A stretch of 64,000 nucleotides of DNA from Diphasiastrum complanatum (GCA_029204225.1 CM055098.1:20869097-20933096), one strand, 5' to 3'. Shown: positions 35,164-48,129, counted from the stretch's first letter. The notes: generated from the letters alone by a model not told the origin. Translations and numbers: made by a program.

Positions 35164-35949
35164 GCTACATTTCCCTCCCATTAGAAGAATTCTGAATCCA
35201 AAAAAGACCCTATAAAAAATGTCACGTAGATTGACAAATTTTATTAATGTAAATTACCAAAATAAATTCGTTTTCTACCCAAATGCTTTTTTGTTTCTAC
35301 CCGCACTATTTTCGATGTTTTCTATGTACATAACTTTTAAATCATAGCTCCGATTGAGACAAAAATTATATCGTTGGAAAGTGCTCGACAAGAGCTTTCC
35401 AATGACACCCCTAGATGACCTACTTCCGAGCAATAGTTCAAAAGTTATTGCCAGTCAAAGTTTCAAAAGACCCAATACCTCTTCTGTGCATAGATGAAAG
35501 GCCCTTTTAACCAAATATCGCTTATGTGTGCGGATAGAGCACCCTCTCAATGAGTACTCTATGGTCGCACATAAGCGATATTGGGTTTTCTAAAAACTTT
35601 GACTAGCTATAACTTTTGAACATTAGCTCGGAAGTAGGTCATGTAGGGTATCGTTGGAAAGCTCTCGTCGAGCACTTTTCAACGATATAATTTTTGTCTC
35701 AATCGGAGCTATGGTTAAAAAGTTATACTATTTACAATGATAAACTGCATATTATACTATGGATAACATGTCATGCTTGCGAGCTGCCCCGACATCGAAT
35801 TATAGTGTTATTAAGAAAACTTTTTTCAATTTTAATTAGTTACGTTACGTATATTTCAAATTTGAGTGTCATGTATAAGAAAAAATAGAAAGAGAATCTT
35901 TACAAAGGGTCTTTTTGGATTTAGAACTCCTCTAATACGGGATCTAGCC
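35164..35949. mobile_element. Foldback DNA element with nested inverted repeats
   Basis: Three inverted-repeat layers share one centre. Outer arms: 35164-35212 against 35904-35949 (ATCCAAAAA.GACCCT core). Middle arms: 35330-35478 against 35578-35726, including CTCCGATTGAGACAAAAATT and GACCTACTTCCGAGC. Inner arms: ATATCGCTTATGTG and its complement around 35514-35580. There is no coding sequence. Such structure is typical of foldback or MITE-type non-autonomous DNA transposons. The middle arms are well conserved over about 145 bp. Confidence 0.75.
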
Positions 35950-37030
35950 CATGACAAAAGTGATGAGCCCTTAAAAGACCCCTAAGGAGCTACAAAAGTA
36001 GACAAGCAACAAGAAAACTATCAATAGAAAATTACTTAAACCTTTTGTTCTTAGGTCAAGTCATTCTACTGCATACCAAACCCAATAAAGACGAGAAGAA
36101 CAATGTTGACTATATCATCTACACAAAGGCACCCCTCATGACCACTCAAACTCCAAAATTTCATTCTTTCATCACCCCAAAGAATCTCTTCATCAACATG
36201 TCAAATCCCAAACTAATCTCCCTCACCACTGAAATTACCTCCATCACCCGCAATTGAAATCAAAATCCCCACCATAGGTTGTGACATCCCCATAGGCCAC
36301 GTTTCTCCTACCGTAGCTTTACACCCCCCAAATCAATTCAAGGGAAAATTAGGATTCGAGGAGGAGATAATGCCTACAACACCACCTATTCAACCTAAAA
36401 CATCAACAGAATCTACCAACCAAGATTTAATAGCCCCTTTGTCGCCTACGCACAAAGAAATCCAAGTAACGTAGCTACAACAATAGCGAGAATCAACAAC
36501 CACTAGGCCAACTAAAAGAGCTTAGCTCTTTTAGTTCGACAATACCTTTTCGAATGAACAACAAAAGCACTAGCTCCCCACTCAAAATGACAAAAGGTAA
36601 AGAGGCAACGAAAAGACTCAACCCTCCACCAAAATCACCAAGCACCAACGTCTTTCATTCTTTGCCGACAAACCCAAAAACATTGATAAAGGGGTCCCAA
36701 TCTTCAAGAAAATATACCTTTCAAATCGTGGTGGTTATTTCGCCCACCACAAATTAGATAAATATGAAGTGGATGTACAGTCTGGAAGCTCAACAAAGGT
36801 TTCTGATACTGTATAGGCAACATTTGACCAAAACAGTGATTTTCTAAGTCATTTTTAATCAAAAATACCGTTCTTCCTTTTTTCCATGCTGATGACTTTT
36901 TTGACTTTTGCTCATCAATTTTTTTTTTCTTGTCTTTTTTTTTTTACTGTCTTTTTCAAAAAAATTCTAAAAAATCACATATTGAAAACAAAAAATTGAA
37001 AAACAAATAAAATTAAAAATCATTGAGATC
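35950..37030. other. Unrecognised; hairpin and AT-rich tract
   Basis: Plus-strand segments 36045-36257 and 36554-36757 are open and Pro/Thr/Ser-rich but match nothing I know. A perfect 12-bp stem with a TTA loop (AACTAAAAGAGC, 36510-36536) lies between them. 36880-37020 is a T-rich then A-rich stretch. Confidence 0.4.
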
Positions 37031-37036
37031 AAGTTT

Positions 37037-38150
37037 GTTGAATTGGCGGAGCAGGCTGCCAAAACCTGCGTAATCAGCTGCCATTCATCGGAGTATCAAA
37101 TCGTTTTCCATCCAAGTGCTCAAGAATTATTGCGCCATAGTTCATGATTTCCTTCACTTCATACGGGCCTTCATCGGTAAACTTCAACTTTCCCTTGATC
37201 AGCTTGACTTTGTACATCAGTGCAAGATCTCATGCTTGCAGATCTTTTTTGTGCAATTGACGATTGTGCCATGCCTTGCGGCGGGCTTTCTCTGCTACTA
37301 ACACATGAACTGCCATCAATCGGGTTTCACATAATTTGTGCAACGCTTCATAACGTACTTGTAAAGACTTATCATCATTTAGTCGTTCTGTTGCCGCTAT
37401 GCGTAAAGATGGGATTAAAAATTCAATCGGCATGACAACATCTTGACCATAAACCAGTTGAAAGGGTATTTGATTTGTACTATTTTTGTAAGCATTTCTG
37501 AATGCCCATAATGCTGCATATAGTTTATGTTCCCAATCAGACTGACTCGCTTCAACTGTCTTTGTCATAATGGTGCAGAGAATATTATTGGAAGATTCAG
37601 CTTGGCCATTCCCTCTGGGATAGGAAGGAGTACGAAATCTATGTATAGCAAAAAAGTCTTTCAGTAAACACTTTATTGTTTGATTAAAAAAGTGTGTACC
37701 CCGGTCACTGACAATCTCGATCGGACATCCAAATCTGACTATAATATTTTCATAGAGAAAGTTGGCCCTAGATTTTGCATCATCAACTTTGACAGCTTTG
37801 GCTTCAACCCACTTGGTCATATAATCAGTTGCTATGATAACGTATCGGTGTGCACACCAAGAGAAATGTTGATCAACAGTAGATATCAACCATTGTATTG
37901 ACGACACCCGTGGCATTTAGGGGGAGAAGCAAAATTGAAGCACCCAAATTGGCCATATATTCCAAGTGCCAATGCATGGACCATAGAGATAGATTTTCAA
38001 AAGGCATCGTATAATTGTCACAACAAACACAGCCCTGACCTAATGGTATGAGTGACAACCATAAATGCGCATTTTCTTGCCTTCCTATCCATGACAAAGC
38101 TACATTGGTACTAATCGCTTGGTCCAAAATTCTTTTATCCCAATAAACCA
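37037..38150 (-). pseudogene. Ty3/gypsy integrase relic (Tat/Athila-like)
   Basis: The minus strand is open over 37916-37230 and carries the integrase core: ATDYMTKWVEA (first Asp), VSDRGTHFFN (second Asp) and GNGQAESSN (Glu), then FQLVYGQDVVMPIE. After a stop the C-terminal part continues to about 37037 (GPYEVKEIMNYGAIILEHLDG). Upstream, 38150-37917 holds a degraded zinc-binding region in another frame. DYMTKWVEA is typical of the Tat/Athila branch. No LTR, RT or gag was found nearby, so this is an isolated fragment. The core triad is intact in sequence. Confidence 0.85.
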
Positions 38151-39912
38151 TGGAAGTCCTATGGCCTTATAAATCAACTAAATGTGGTGAGGATTTCTGT
38201 AAGGCAACATGGATGGCACACCCATACATTAAAATGGTCGAATAGTGGCAAGTTATAGAAGAAATTTCACATATGTCCAAGATACTCAGCCACTCAAAGT
38301 GGTGACAATAAGAGGGCCCAAATCATGGATTATATGCAACACTTATATCCACAAGCTCCATCAAGACAAGAACACCAGAGAAATGTTAATTGATCCATGG
38401 GACAAGAAACCAACTTTCACACATTTGTATCAAATTCTTTGGGCATCTCAAGCAGTTAGGATGATATTGGATATATTTTCAGATCCTTTTTATGGAAATG
38501 AAGCTTGCAACAACAACATAGGATTTAGTTTGACTCTCCTAAAGTAAGCTTGCTCTAACCTATCCTAATGGTGAGTTGATTACCGGTAGGTCAAGAACTA
38601 GTTATAGCCAAGCCCGAGTCCTACAAACTAGGATAAACTATCAAGCCAATCAGGCTCACTTACAATGAGCTGACGTTTTAGGATATTACATAGTTGGTCT
38701 GCCAAATATACAATGAAAACAATGTTTTGCTTCCAAATCCTCCACTAGAGCCCACAAAAATGGAGAACTGCAAATGATTTTAACCTCAGCGTTTGTAGAT
38801 TTGTTGAGGGCCAAGATTTAACGTGTTTTGCCTCTTTTAAACTAGGACCCAGCTAAGCACCAATCCGGATTGCATCAAAGAAAGTTTTGACTTAAACTTA
38901 AAACCACTTTTTCTAATGCCTTGAACTTCTTTGGTAAAAGCAATAAAAAGGCCATTTCATGAGTTTTGGATCAAATATTTTTTTCTTCTAAACCAGCTCA
39001 ATGTCAAGCTAGGTAATGAGAATAAGTTTGCCTCAACCCTAAAACATGGCCAGAATCATAAGGTCCATACATTAAGTTGCAAATTTTATGGTTTTGAGCC
39101 ATGCTCTTTTGTGACATAACCAGCTTGTAAACCGACAATCTTCACATTGGCCCAAAGAACACAAAACTGATTAATATGTATGTTGAGTTGGATTAAAAAA
39201 AGGTTGAAAACCCTTTATCTGGAAAAACTGCACACACTAGAAGAGTTCAACTACTGAACCATGATGTGCATTATAATTGGCCTGTGGATTAAGGCAGTGT
39301 GACACAGAAAATTTCACTTCACTGCAAGTCTCTGATATGCGACACTGTCTGAACCCTAAAATTCTGCTTAAGAACCTTTTAGACCTTATCTAGAAGGCTA
39401 ATTCATGTGATCTGAGTACAAAATACAGATGGTGTAGCCATGTATGACGCAGTCTTGTTTATGCCCACAGTTGCTTGGACAATATGGTGTCAACTATTAA
39501 TAGCAAGCTCTTACAAAATTAACAAATAAACTAGATCTCAAAATCTGAAACAAATTTCACATGTCACGATTAGTTCTGCTAAAAACCTGCAATATGTCCT
39601 CTGCACTGATCTTGACAAGTTGCAGCTTCGATGTAAGCAGTTAACTAAACATTTTGGCTGAATAGAATCTAGCATAATTCCTCTAGAATCTAATGGTTAA
39701 CCTTTTAACTTCTTCACCCAACATAATTTCACTCATTCAGCTACAGGTAAGCACAGCACCATCTTTGAAAATTGAGAAATTCATATAGAATTTCAGGACC
39801 TTAGCAGGAATCAGAATATTCCAGTACTACAGTGGCTTTCATACTCTGAAAGGAAAGTCCTTCAGTGCAAATTTAGAATGATAAAAAATTTGGTGTTTAA
39901 AATATGCTACAG
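38151..39912. other. No gene recognised (downstream of DUF218 gene)
   Basis: A 100-codon plus-strand frame at 38245-38547 has no recognisable motif. The part next to 39912 should include the 3' untranslated region of the DUF218 gene, but no clear poly(A) signal was assigned. Confidence 0.4.
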
Positions 39913-42900
39913 TCAGACCTTGTTCCATGGAAGCTCTTTATCATATAGATCTTTTCCACAGTAAGAAAATAAATCTGCAATCTCTGGACAGCCAGCTGGG
40001 TATGGGATTGTGCGTAGAAAAGGATCACGTTTCCAGCGCTTTTGCTGCAGTGACCCAGTACATCCATAAGGATCGTTTTGAAACTGCTCCTGCACTCTTA
40101 ATTCACCTTCAGCAGCTGAAGCAGCTGCCAATACCGAAGGTGGTGTCCCTACATACATAAACCTAGAAGCAGGGAATCTTATTGCAGCTCGATGAAGTTG
40201 AGAGAATCGATGCTCTTTGAAACTGTAACTGACAACCTACAGCTCAGTTTGAAATAATCCAAAAGTTAGAATCACAACTTCAAAATCACAACCATTGCTC
40301 TTACAGCAGCACAATGGACAGTTTAAAATATGCCCAGAGCAACAACGTTAAAACTTGTGTTCTCAATATTTTGGCATCGCATCAGTGATACAAATAGACC
40401 CCTATAAACTCCAGCACATTGCTGGTTGCAAGTGAAAGATCAAAGGCTCACTAACCAAGTCTTAATGAAAACACACCTACTGGCATAAAGACTAGTATAA
40501 AGTAATGACTACCTCAGATTCCAGTTAAAAAGCTCTCTATACCACTAGCGTATACCACACCACAGAATTCCTTGAGATTATTTACAGAACATCCATGGAA
40601 CTCTGATCTATTGGACTTAAATTTGAAAAAGCATTTTAAAACATCAGATTTTTTTCCTTCTGACTGCTGGAAAACACTGCTAATTCAGTTTCTCAAGATC
40701 AACCTATAATGATCTTATCTGCAAAATCCATGTAGCAGTTTTCTTGCCACAAAATCATAGATTCCTTTCCACAAATGTCCAAGGGACATACCATTGCAGA
40801 AAAATCCATTAGAATTGCAGAATTTGTTTCGTAGTATGTTGTTTTCCATTTAGTCACTGAAAGACCTCCTTTTTGTGAATACATAGATCTCCAAGCATGT
40901 GCCCCAATTGTTAACAGCACATGAAGAAAGAGCATTATATAAATTAGCTGCCATTTAAGTTACTAGATGCAACAAAATAGATCGCAAAAGCATGACAGGA
41001 TGTCGAGATTCAAACAATTTCAACATTTTGCAAGATTCCTTTTCTCCAAAGAAAGCTGTGGTACTAGGTGTTTCATTGAATAAGAGTTCGAACTGGACTG
41101 TCAAGTTCAAATCAGAAAGAATGTAAAAAGTTTATAATGTACATATACTACACACAAATTTAATATAGTTTTCTATGACTTTTCGCTTTTAATAATATTA
41201 ATCTTCCAATCCTTGAGAGGGCACATGGCTAGTCAAGGAGAAAAACAAATGCAGCTTATGGCTGTCTTAACTGTTTCGTTTGGTTTAAGTATGAAACCCC
41301 ACTCGAAGTTTAAACTTTTTTTAACATCACCACCAAAGATTCTGAAACCTAGGCATTAACTTACCATACATGGGCTTCAAAGACGTTCTTTTGCCTCTGA
41401 TAAAGGCATCAACTTAAATCTTAGAGTGTCTTAAAACAAGTGCTTAGAGCTTTTTTGGCCTCAATTTTAAACATTAAGCTTGGCTTCTTCTTACAGGTTT
41501 AAAGCCCCCCCCTTCTCATTTGGGCCCCCTTCTTTGTTCATGGATAGTTAAACATGGCTTTGTAGTGGAGCCACTGCACTCACCATTTATTAACCTGTCA
41601 CGCAGTGTTTTTGTATACCTCCAAGGACCATCTGTTCAGGGGGTGTCAGCCTGATGACATGTTGTGGTGGGCATGTACACTCTTTACTGACGATTCCCCA
41701 ACCTTTAAATTTGCTGATGGATGGAGCATTGCTGAAGCCTGAAGGAAGCCTTGTTGAGGGTTTGCTGGTTGGCAAAAAGCACTAAAGATGAGAAAAATTA
41801 GCACATATAAGCTGGCTGTAGAGCTTGGACAAAGATCTCAAATGAGAATATATGTCTGCTAATACGGCAGTAGCATATATTGATGTCATTTCTAGAATAA
41901 TTTTCAGCATAGCGGCCCTATGAAATCCAATCACAAAGTTTTAGACCATCAACTTCATCATGCATAGCATGAACCAAATGCCATGACATCCCTACTCACA
42001 TCATCAGCACCCTAAAGTAGGTCACAAACTTATGTCCACATTAGCTTTCATACAACGACCAGTGCACCGAGTTTCTATCTTCTCTGGAGGCAAAAAGCAG
42101 ACTCGATCATGATGAAATGATGTACGTACTTCCTCGTGGAAAGAATTAGGAAAATTTGCATTTCATCACTTTAGCGTGCTCAAAACCTAACTACAAAGCA
42201 TAGCTGGTGGGAAAAGATGGAAGTGCAAAACCAGAGGAAATCAGAAATCTAAAATGAACTTCTGACTATGCAATCAAGATTGTGAAGTGCAACAGATGTG
42301 CCCTATTGTAGGAATAATCTTCAATGATGTAATAATCTTCACAAAAGTCCAATTAAAATATGACAATACCGTCAGAAACTAGTAGAAAATGGACTTTGGG
42401 GACCTTAATTTATACTACAATCACAAAACATTCCTGATTATACGCACTCAACACCAAGGAATCCGAAAATGCAAAAGAACAAAAGTGAGTTTTCTTGCTA
42501 ACCAAAACATTAAACCTCGAACAAAAGGAAAAAAAAATTCTAGTACATAGTATGTTGTTTTTGTTTTTTTTTTCATATAACTCCAGATCAAGACGAGGCC
42601 TTTGGCCATCAACAACAAAACAATCATTTATGCATACAATACAAATATGATCCTCCATGGACCAAAACTTCTCATACAGATGAAAAATCTAATCCCTGGC
42701 GGAATGATGTTGGTCTTACAGAAAAGGTAGAGTGCGTTTGATTATGAAAGTGAGGCCGGTACAAAGTTGTGTCAAAATGATGAGAATGAAAATGAACTAA
42801 GACGATAAAAAATGACATTTGTATGCCTACTAATTCATGTGTGGTGAGGTCAAGGGACAATGTCACAACAAAGTGTGAGAGCGAAAATGCTGGCAAAGAG

Positions 42901-45596
42901 TGGCAATGGCTGCATGAATAATAATATGAACGAGCTCTCATAACAGCTTTTGGATCTCTTGGTGTAACTTTTTTCCCTTGAAGAGGCACAATAATCAAAG
43001 AGGGGACAAAGAAAAGGGAAGAAAACATTCCTTTTTTTAATACTGTTTATGAATTTTTTGATGACATTTTAAGGCAGTGCATTCCGGAACATACAGTACA
43101 GAACGACCCCAAAACTTCGAAACGGGTTTTTGAGCTTAACACTCCTATGCCAAGAAATTGCTCTAGAACTGATTATGTAAAAGATCAAACATGAGGTGCA
43201 CATCAAACTAATGATCACGTAGCAATCCTCCTACAAAGATCAAAGTGCAATCAACATGATGTTGGGAAGTGCAGGCTACATAGCATCAAAAATTGGTTAA
43301 ATAGCACTATGCGACTTCTAGTTAAAGTCATTGGAACCTAGTCCTCTATTCAAATATACATCTTTAATTAGGAGTGTGCTTGGATAGTTCTCCTCTTAGT
43401 CATCTTGAGTGAGTTTGAATCCAAAATAATGGCATGGCTAGATAAATAAGTCCCATCCAGTCAACTAACCATTTCAAAGCTTTTTATCCATTTAGGTGTC
43501 CAGCACTTAAGATGGTGCTTGATGAACTCAAGAAAAATAGATTCAAGACAATGACCACAACAAGACAACAAGGCCATTAGATGATATCTTAAGTAGTATG
43601 CATTGAACAATGATAAGTCCATCACAAAATTCTACTTACCTAGAGTGAGAACTTTTGGAGGAATACAATTACAAGTTACTACTGTTTTAAGGATAGGCAA
43701 GGAATGAAAGTTCTGGAAAACGTTAGGCAAGGAATGTCTATAATGCCAGAGTTCATCTGGCTCCATTTTACAATGCACTAAGCTGGAAAATTAGATAACG
43801 TGCAATGTTTCTTATGATAAGTTAGCTTATTCTTCTACCACAGACAAAGATATTTGCAACGTAGGGTGATCAACATCCTACAGACATAGAACCCACGGTT
43901 CTCAGAACCGTGGGTCCTGGGAACCGCACCACGGTTCATGGGGTTCCTGTAGTTAATTAATTAATTTTTTTTTTTTCCCAATTTCCCCCAAAAACCCTCC
44001 CAAGGCATTTTTGGTCCTCATTTCATAAATTTCACAGATTTCACACAGATTTCACAAATGGTCCTCTGATTTCACAAATGATTTCACAGATTAAACCAAA
44101 TTTCACAGATTTTTGGATCTGATTTCACAAATGATGTCACAGATTTCCAGATTTCACAGATTTCACACAGATTTCACAAATGGTCCTCTGATTTCACAAA
44201 TGATTTCACAGATTGAACCAGATTTCACAGATGTCACAAATTTTCTTTGGCACTTTTTTGGGCTATTTTCGGGGGTGGGAAAAAAAAAATTAATTAATTG
44301 ATTAATTGATTAACTGTACGGTTCACCACAGTTCCAGGCAAAAAAAAATTGTGAACCGTACGGTTCTCAGAATGAACCCTACAGTTCTCAGAACCGTGGT
44401 GAACCGTGGACGGTTCATTAATTCTATGCCTACAGATAAGCTGAAAGTTCGCATGGGAGTTAAAATAAGCAGAATTTGTAGCTATCATTGACCAAAAATT
44501 CCCACGTTGTATGGACAATTTGTTGCATAAGTGAGAGCTCAAAAATATATGGCCAACAAAGAAGCAGCTCCAAAAGTTGCAAACCTATTACGATCAATCA
44601 AGTAGTCAAAATAAAACTACACAAAATCACTTGTAACAAAAGAGAAGGACCAACCGTGATATTGTGAGGGTAATGTCCTGTCAATTCCCGGAAACGGCAG
44701 ATACTGAACAACAAATTTTCATAACTATCTCGGGCGTGCTCTTCTGTCAATGCCCTCCACTTGACATCCTTCATTCCTGTCAAACCCCAGAATGAAGAAC
44801 CCAACATCGTTCTTTAGGGAGAGAATGACAGAGAGCAAGCAAAGAGTGCATAAGAAGAAAATTGCAAGTTACTTTGAAAATGTAGAAATCTCTTGTCTGA
44901 ATTCTGAGTGATTTGATCTAACGATTATTGTATAGTTAACAGGAGATATAATAGTTAAATTTCTGAATCTACGTATAATGACTGCAGCAAAGGATTTCGA
45001 AGCACACCAAACCAGTCTTTAGAATCTGCAACACTCCAATAACTCTGTGCCTCACTTCTAGGCCCGGCTTCCTTGCGTGTCTCACCCCCACTAAAGATGA
45101 GAAGAGCATCATCGTCATGAGCAGCAGCTTCTGTACCTGCTCTGATGTGTTGAACGAATGAAGCTGCCTGGCCTGCATGCCTCTGGTAGGACTCCAGATA
45201 CCATGAACTTTCTCCCTCCACACTCTGACATTTGTGACTTGTATACACTGAATGTCCCGCAACCGTCACCAAATTACTCAGGCTTCCGTAAGGGTAATGT
45301 TTGATCGGCAACGTAACTTCCTTTTCTGACAACTTAAAGCGTAATTGTCGGCCGAATACTAGAAGAAACAGGAGAACACTGAGGACAATCAAGGTGTACA
45401 AAATGTGAGAAATGAATGATGGCTTTCGGCCTTGCTGAAGGCGTAAGCGCAGAAAATGAAGCATATTCCTCCAGTCTGTGATAGAGCGCCTGGATCTTCG
45501 AGACTTCCGTCCTGATTCTAGGTCAGGCTCGTCAGAATCTATTTCGTCGTAGTTATTAGAAGCCTTCCAGAAAGGTCTAAAAAACGCCCGCATCAC
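39913..45596 (-). CDS. DUF218 (YdcF-like) single-pass membrane protein, three exons
   Basis: Host gene with coding exons 45596-45008, 44776-44655 and 40236-39913. Joined, they give 1035 nt, 344 aa plus stop. Both introns have GT...AG ends and keep frame: TTTG|GTGTGC to TTTGACAG|GAATG, and ATCACG|GTTGGT to CTGTAG|GTTGTC. The N-terminus is rich in Asp/Glu then Arg (about residues 15-40), with one hydrophobic helix at about 62-82, so a type II membrane protein is likely. The conserved core includes [51 protein letters not shown] and [13 protein letters not shown], ending [11 protein letters not shown] and [10 protein letters not shown]. These match the plant and fungal DUF218 family whose biochemical role is unknown; Golgi or endomembrane location is only a guess. 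Length is about what I expect for the family. No lesion seen. Confidence 0.9.
40237..44654 (-). other. 4.4-kb second intron of the DUF218 gene
   Basis: No coding sequence recognised inside, apart from the MITE at 43885-44428. The rest is AT-rich unique-looking sequence. Long introns are common in gymnosperms and other large plant genomes. Confidence 0.8.
43885..44428. mobile_element. hAT-like MITE with 8-bp target duplication
   Basis: CCTACAGA flanks the element on both sides (43877-43884 and 44429-44436). Ends share CATAGAA as a terminal inverted repeat (left CATAGAACCC; right complement CATAGAATTAATG). Subterminal regions are filled with GAACCGT/ACGGTTC words in both orientations, as expected of transposase-binding sites. 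The centre is an imperfect tandem repeat of ATTTCACAGATTTCACA words (about 44022-44240) between inverted TTAATTAATT/poly(T) blocks. It has no coding sequence. The 8-bp duplication points to the hAT superfamily. Confidence 0.8.
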
Positions 45597-45860
45597 TTAA
45601 GCATGCAGCTCACAAAAACAGTATTGCTACGGCTTCAGATCTCTGCCTGGTCTCTGCATCTGCTTTAGAGAGTTTGCGCGTTTTTCTGCTGAAAAGAAAA
45701 CCAGCAGTTCTCTGAAAAAGATCGGACAGCTTGACTTTGCCCCACAAAACTGGATCAGAGTCATCGGTAATACCACGTACTGTAAGTAAAGCAGATGTGA
45801 ATACTAGTCCTCTGAAAATCAAAAATAAATTTTTTCATTGGCCGGAGTCTGTAGCTCCGG
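45597..45860 (-). promoter_or_regulatory. Upstream region of the DUF218 gene
   Basis: On the minus strand a CCAAT box (GGCCAATG, about 45837-45844) is followed by an AT-rich, TATA-like stretch (AATTTATTTTTG). A 70-codon upstream frame (45822-45610) stops 13 bp before the main ATG and could act as an upstream ORF. The promoter role is inferred from position only. Confidence 0.35.
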
Positions 45861-47029
45861 GGCCAAATTATGCAAAGATCTTTCTCATTCCTTTTGGAAG
45901 AAGAATGATTCTTCAGTCAACTTTTCGATCGACTTGATTGAGAGTTCATAGAAATGGAAGAAAGCGGTTTTGCAGACCAATGAAAAGCTACAATAACACC
46001 AGACACGATGAAGATCTACACTTGAGAATCCTCGGAACATGCAAATCCACAACACTCCAGGAAAACGCTCCGAGTAAGTTCGAGGTCGTGTATCATTGAA
46101 CTGAAAAGAGGATTACATGATATCAGTTTCAGTAAAAACCTAGCGATGTATTTCCGCTTGTTCAACACAGCTGCCACCATCCTGTCTGATTTGGCTTATG
46201 CATCTAGTGATTCGGATGAGAACTTAAGGTCCCAAAACTGAACGTAAAGAGGAGGAATAAAGTGGGAAAATCATGCAAAAGAATAGTACAGACCATAACC
46301 TCTAAGCTCCCAAACACAAGACATTCACAATAAGTGTGCATAAACTCTCACAGTGGAGACTAAAAGCTGTCAAAGAAGTAGCGTAACATCCAAATGCTTT
46401 GTCTTTTGGTAAAAGCTAACATTTAATAACTAAGAAACACAGAAGACTACATCGAATCAATCAAATATCTGATAATACATCCGAATCCGAAAGAATCACA
46501 AACCCATTCTTACATCCATAATCCAGAACTTCCAAAACAGCCCTACGCCATCACAAGAATAACTACATTCCATGAAACATCGGAACCTTACAGAGTAATC
46601 GCTGACATATCGATCCTAAGATCTCAATCACTCGAACCAATTATCACATCCCGTTACATCGTAATAAATAGAATCCAAATGTATTTTCTGTTACACTAAG
46701 AATTGTTTGTCATATTGCAGATCAAAGCATACATAGCAGCAGCGAAGAGCATCAACCCACCGTTTTTCGCAGATCCGTGATATGCTGAGCATTACATGAA
46801 AATTGCACCATGCCTCATGAAGAAGAAGAAAAACAGAGGAAGCAAAATCTCAGAAAAACCAAAGGTGCATGTTGTTGGCATTGCTTAAAATGTCCTTCTG
46901 ACCATGGAGTGACCATGACCATATTTTAGGGCGGTTTTCTCAACTCTTTTCAAACACATAGTGTCTATGGGTTCAAGCATATTATGTTCTAAAGTTGTAG
47001 GGTAATGTTTATCTCACTTTTATGCATAT
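45861..47029. other. No gene recognised
   Basis: Unique-looking sequence with no supported coding or RNA gene. Confidence 0.5.
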
Positions 47030-47250
47030 GCCTTCACATGTCCTTTCATTTTTGCCAATAAAAATTCTTGTCTAACAAAGTCTAGTGTCCAAGGTGAACC
47101 ACACATGGGTTTTGTCATGGCATTGCTGCATGATTGAGCCTTAATGTCTTCCCTATCAAGCACACATACATTTCCTTGCTGAAAAAGTAAACCCGTCCTT
47201 CTGAAATTATCCAAAAGTATCTTATCATTTCGAGATGTTTAAGAATCCCA
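47030..47250 (-). pseudogene. Ty3/gypsy integrase zinc-finger fragment
   Basis: Minus-strand frames give RRTGLLFQQGNVCVLDRED, then in shifted frames CHDKTHV and FVRQEFLLAKMKGHVKAYA. This is the pattern of the HHCC region in front of gypsy integrases (LLYYKGRLCVPD, CHDTPVAGH, RRFYWPKM). It is short and frameshifted. The family is probable, the lineage is not determined. Confidence 0.55.
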
Positions 47251-47479
47251 AATCCCAAGTTCATCATTAGATTTAGAATCTTTTGCAAGGACCACTTGCC
47301 AAATATGATTGAAAAATCCATCGGTACCACAAAGATCTTAAAGTGACGAATGCGAACCAAATTGGATCTTAGCTAGCATAACTAAATAACTTTTCCAATC
47401 TAGCTTAAGGCATTAGAAACACAATTGAGACACACCTTCCCAAAGTTGCAACAGCGCGAATTGAAAAGGACCAGCAACA

Positions 47480-47955
47480 ATGGAACCAATGGGTCAACTT
47501 GTACATGTCGTACCCTTGCAAGCAGTTCAGAGGGCACCACATCTTGAAATGCCAAAATATGATGGATCGACATATCTAATCAGGTTCCTCCAAATCTACG
47601 AGCAAGCGTGCAAAATCTATGGCGAACAGACTCTCCGACGGAAAAATTTAAGTTATTTCCCATGTCACTAGTTACTGCAGTGCAAGATTGGTTCTTCAAC
47701 ATTTTGGCTGAAGAAAAGGCCACTTGGGAAGGGGTAAAAGCGGCTCTCATCACACGTTTTAAGCCACGGAAGTTCTTGGAAGATCCATTTGGTTAGGGGC
47801 CACTAGTCACACCCTCCGAAACTATCTAGCGAAATAACTAGACCTGAGGGGTGGAGAAATAGTGTTGTTCATCAAACAGAACGGCGTTTGTAATTTATCA
47901 CCACCTATGCACAACAGTGTTGAGGGATTGAATCACCAAATATTGCTATACTATT
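47480..47955 (+). pseudogene. Ty3/gypsy gag fragment
   Basis: Reads MPKYDGSTYLIRFLQIYEQ, then after a one-base shift near 47640 KFKLFPMSLVTAVQDWF and WEGVKAALITRFKP. This is the retrotransposon gag (capsid) domain pattern. A stop follows at 47795, with a degraded continuation (RGGEIVLFIKQNGV). The gag domain call is firm; no LTR could be assigned. Confidence 0.75.
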
Positions 47956-48129
47956 TCTGAGCACCCATCATATCGATTTGATGAGCGCTAACCTCTTGGT
48001 TGAGTACCTCCCGTACAACTTTTCTAAGGGCATAACCTTACCATTTGAGAAGTATATGAGCTCAAGAGTATATACTTATAGACTGCGACCAATCCTTTAT
48101 AGGAGGTCATGGTCCTATAAAAGGCACAG

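Noticed and set aside
38245-38547. 100-codon plus-strand frame near the gypsy integrase
   Set aside because: No recognisable motif, no supporting neighbours; could be chance in AT-rich sequence.
40237-44654. Possible extra exons in the long intron of the DUF218 gene
   Set aside because: The three exons join in frame and cover the conserved domain continuously; no intron frame has recognisable protein similarity.
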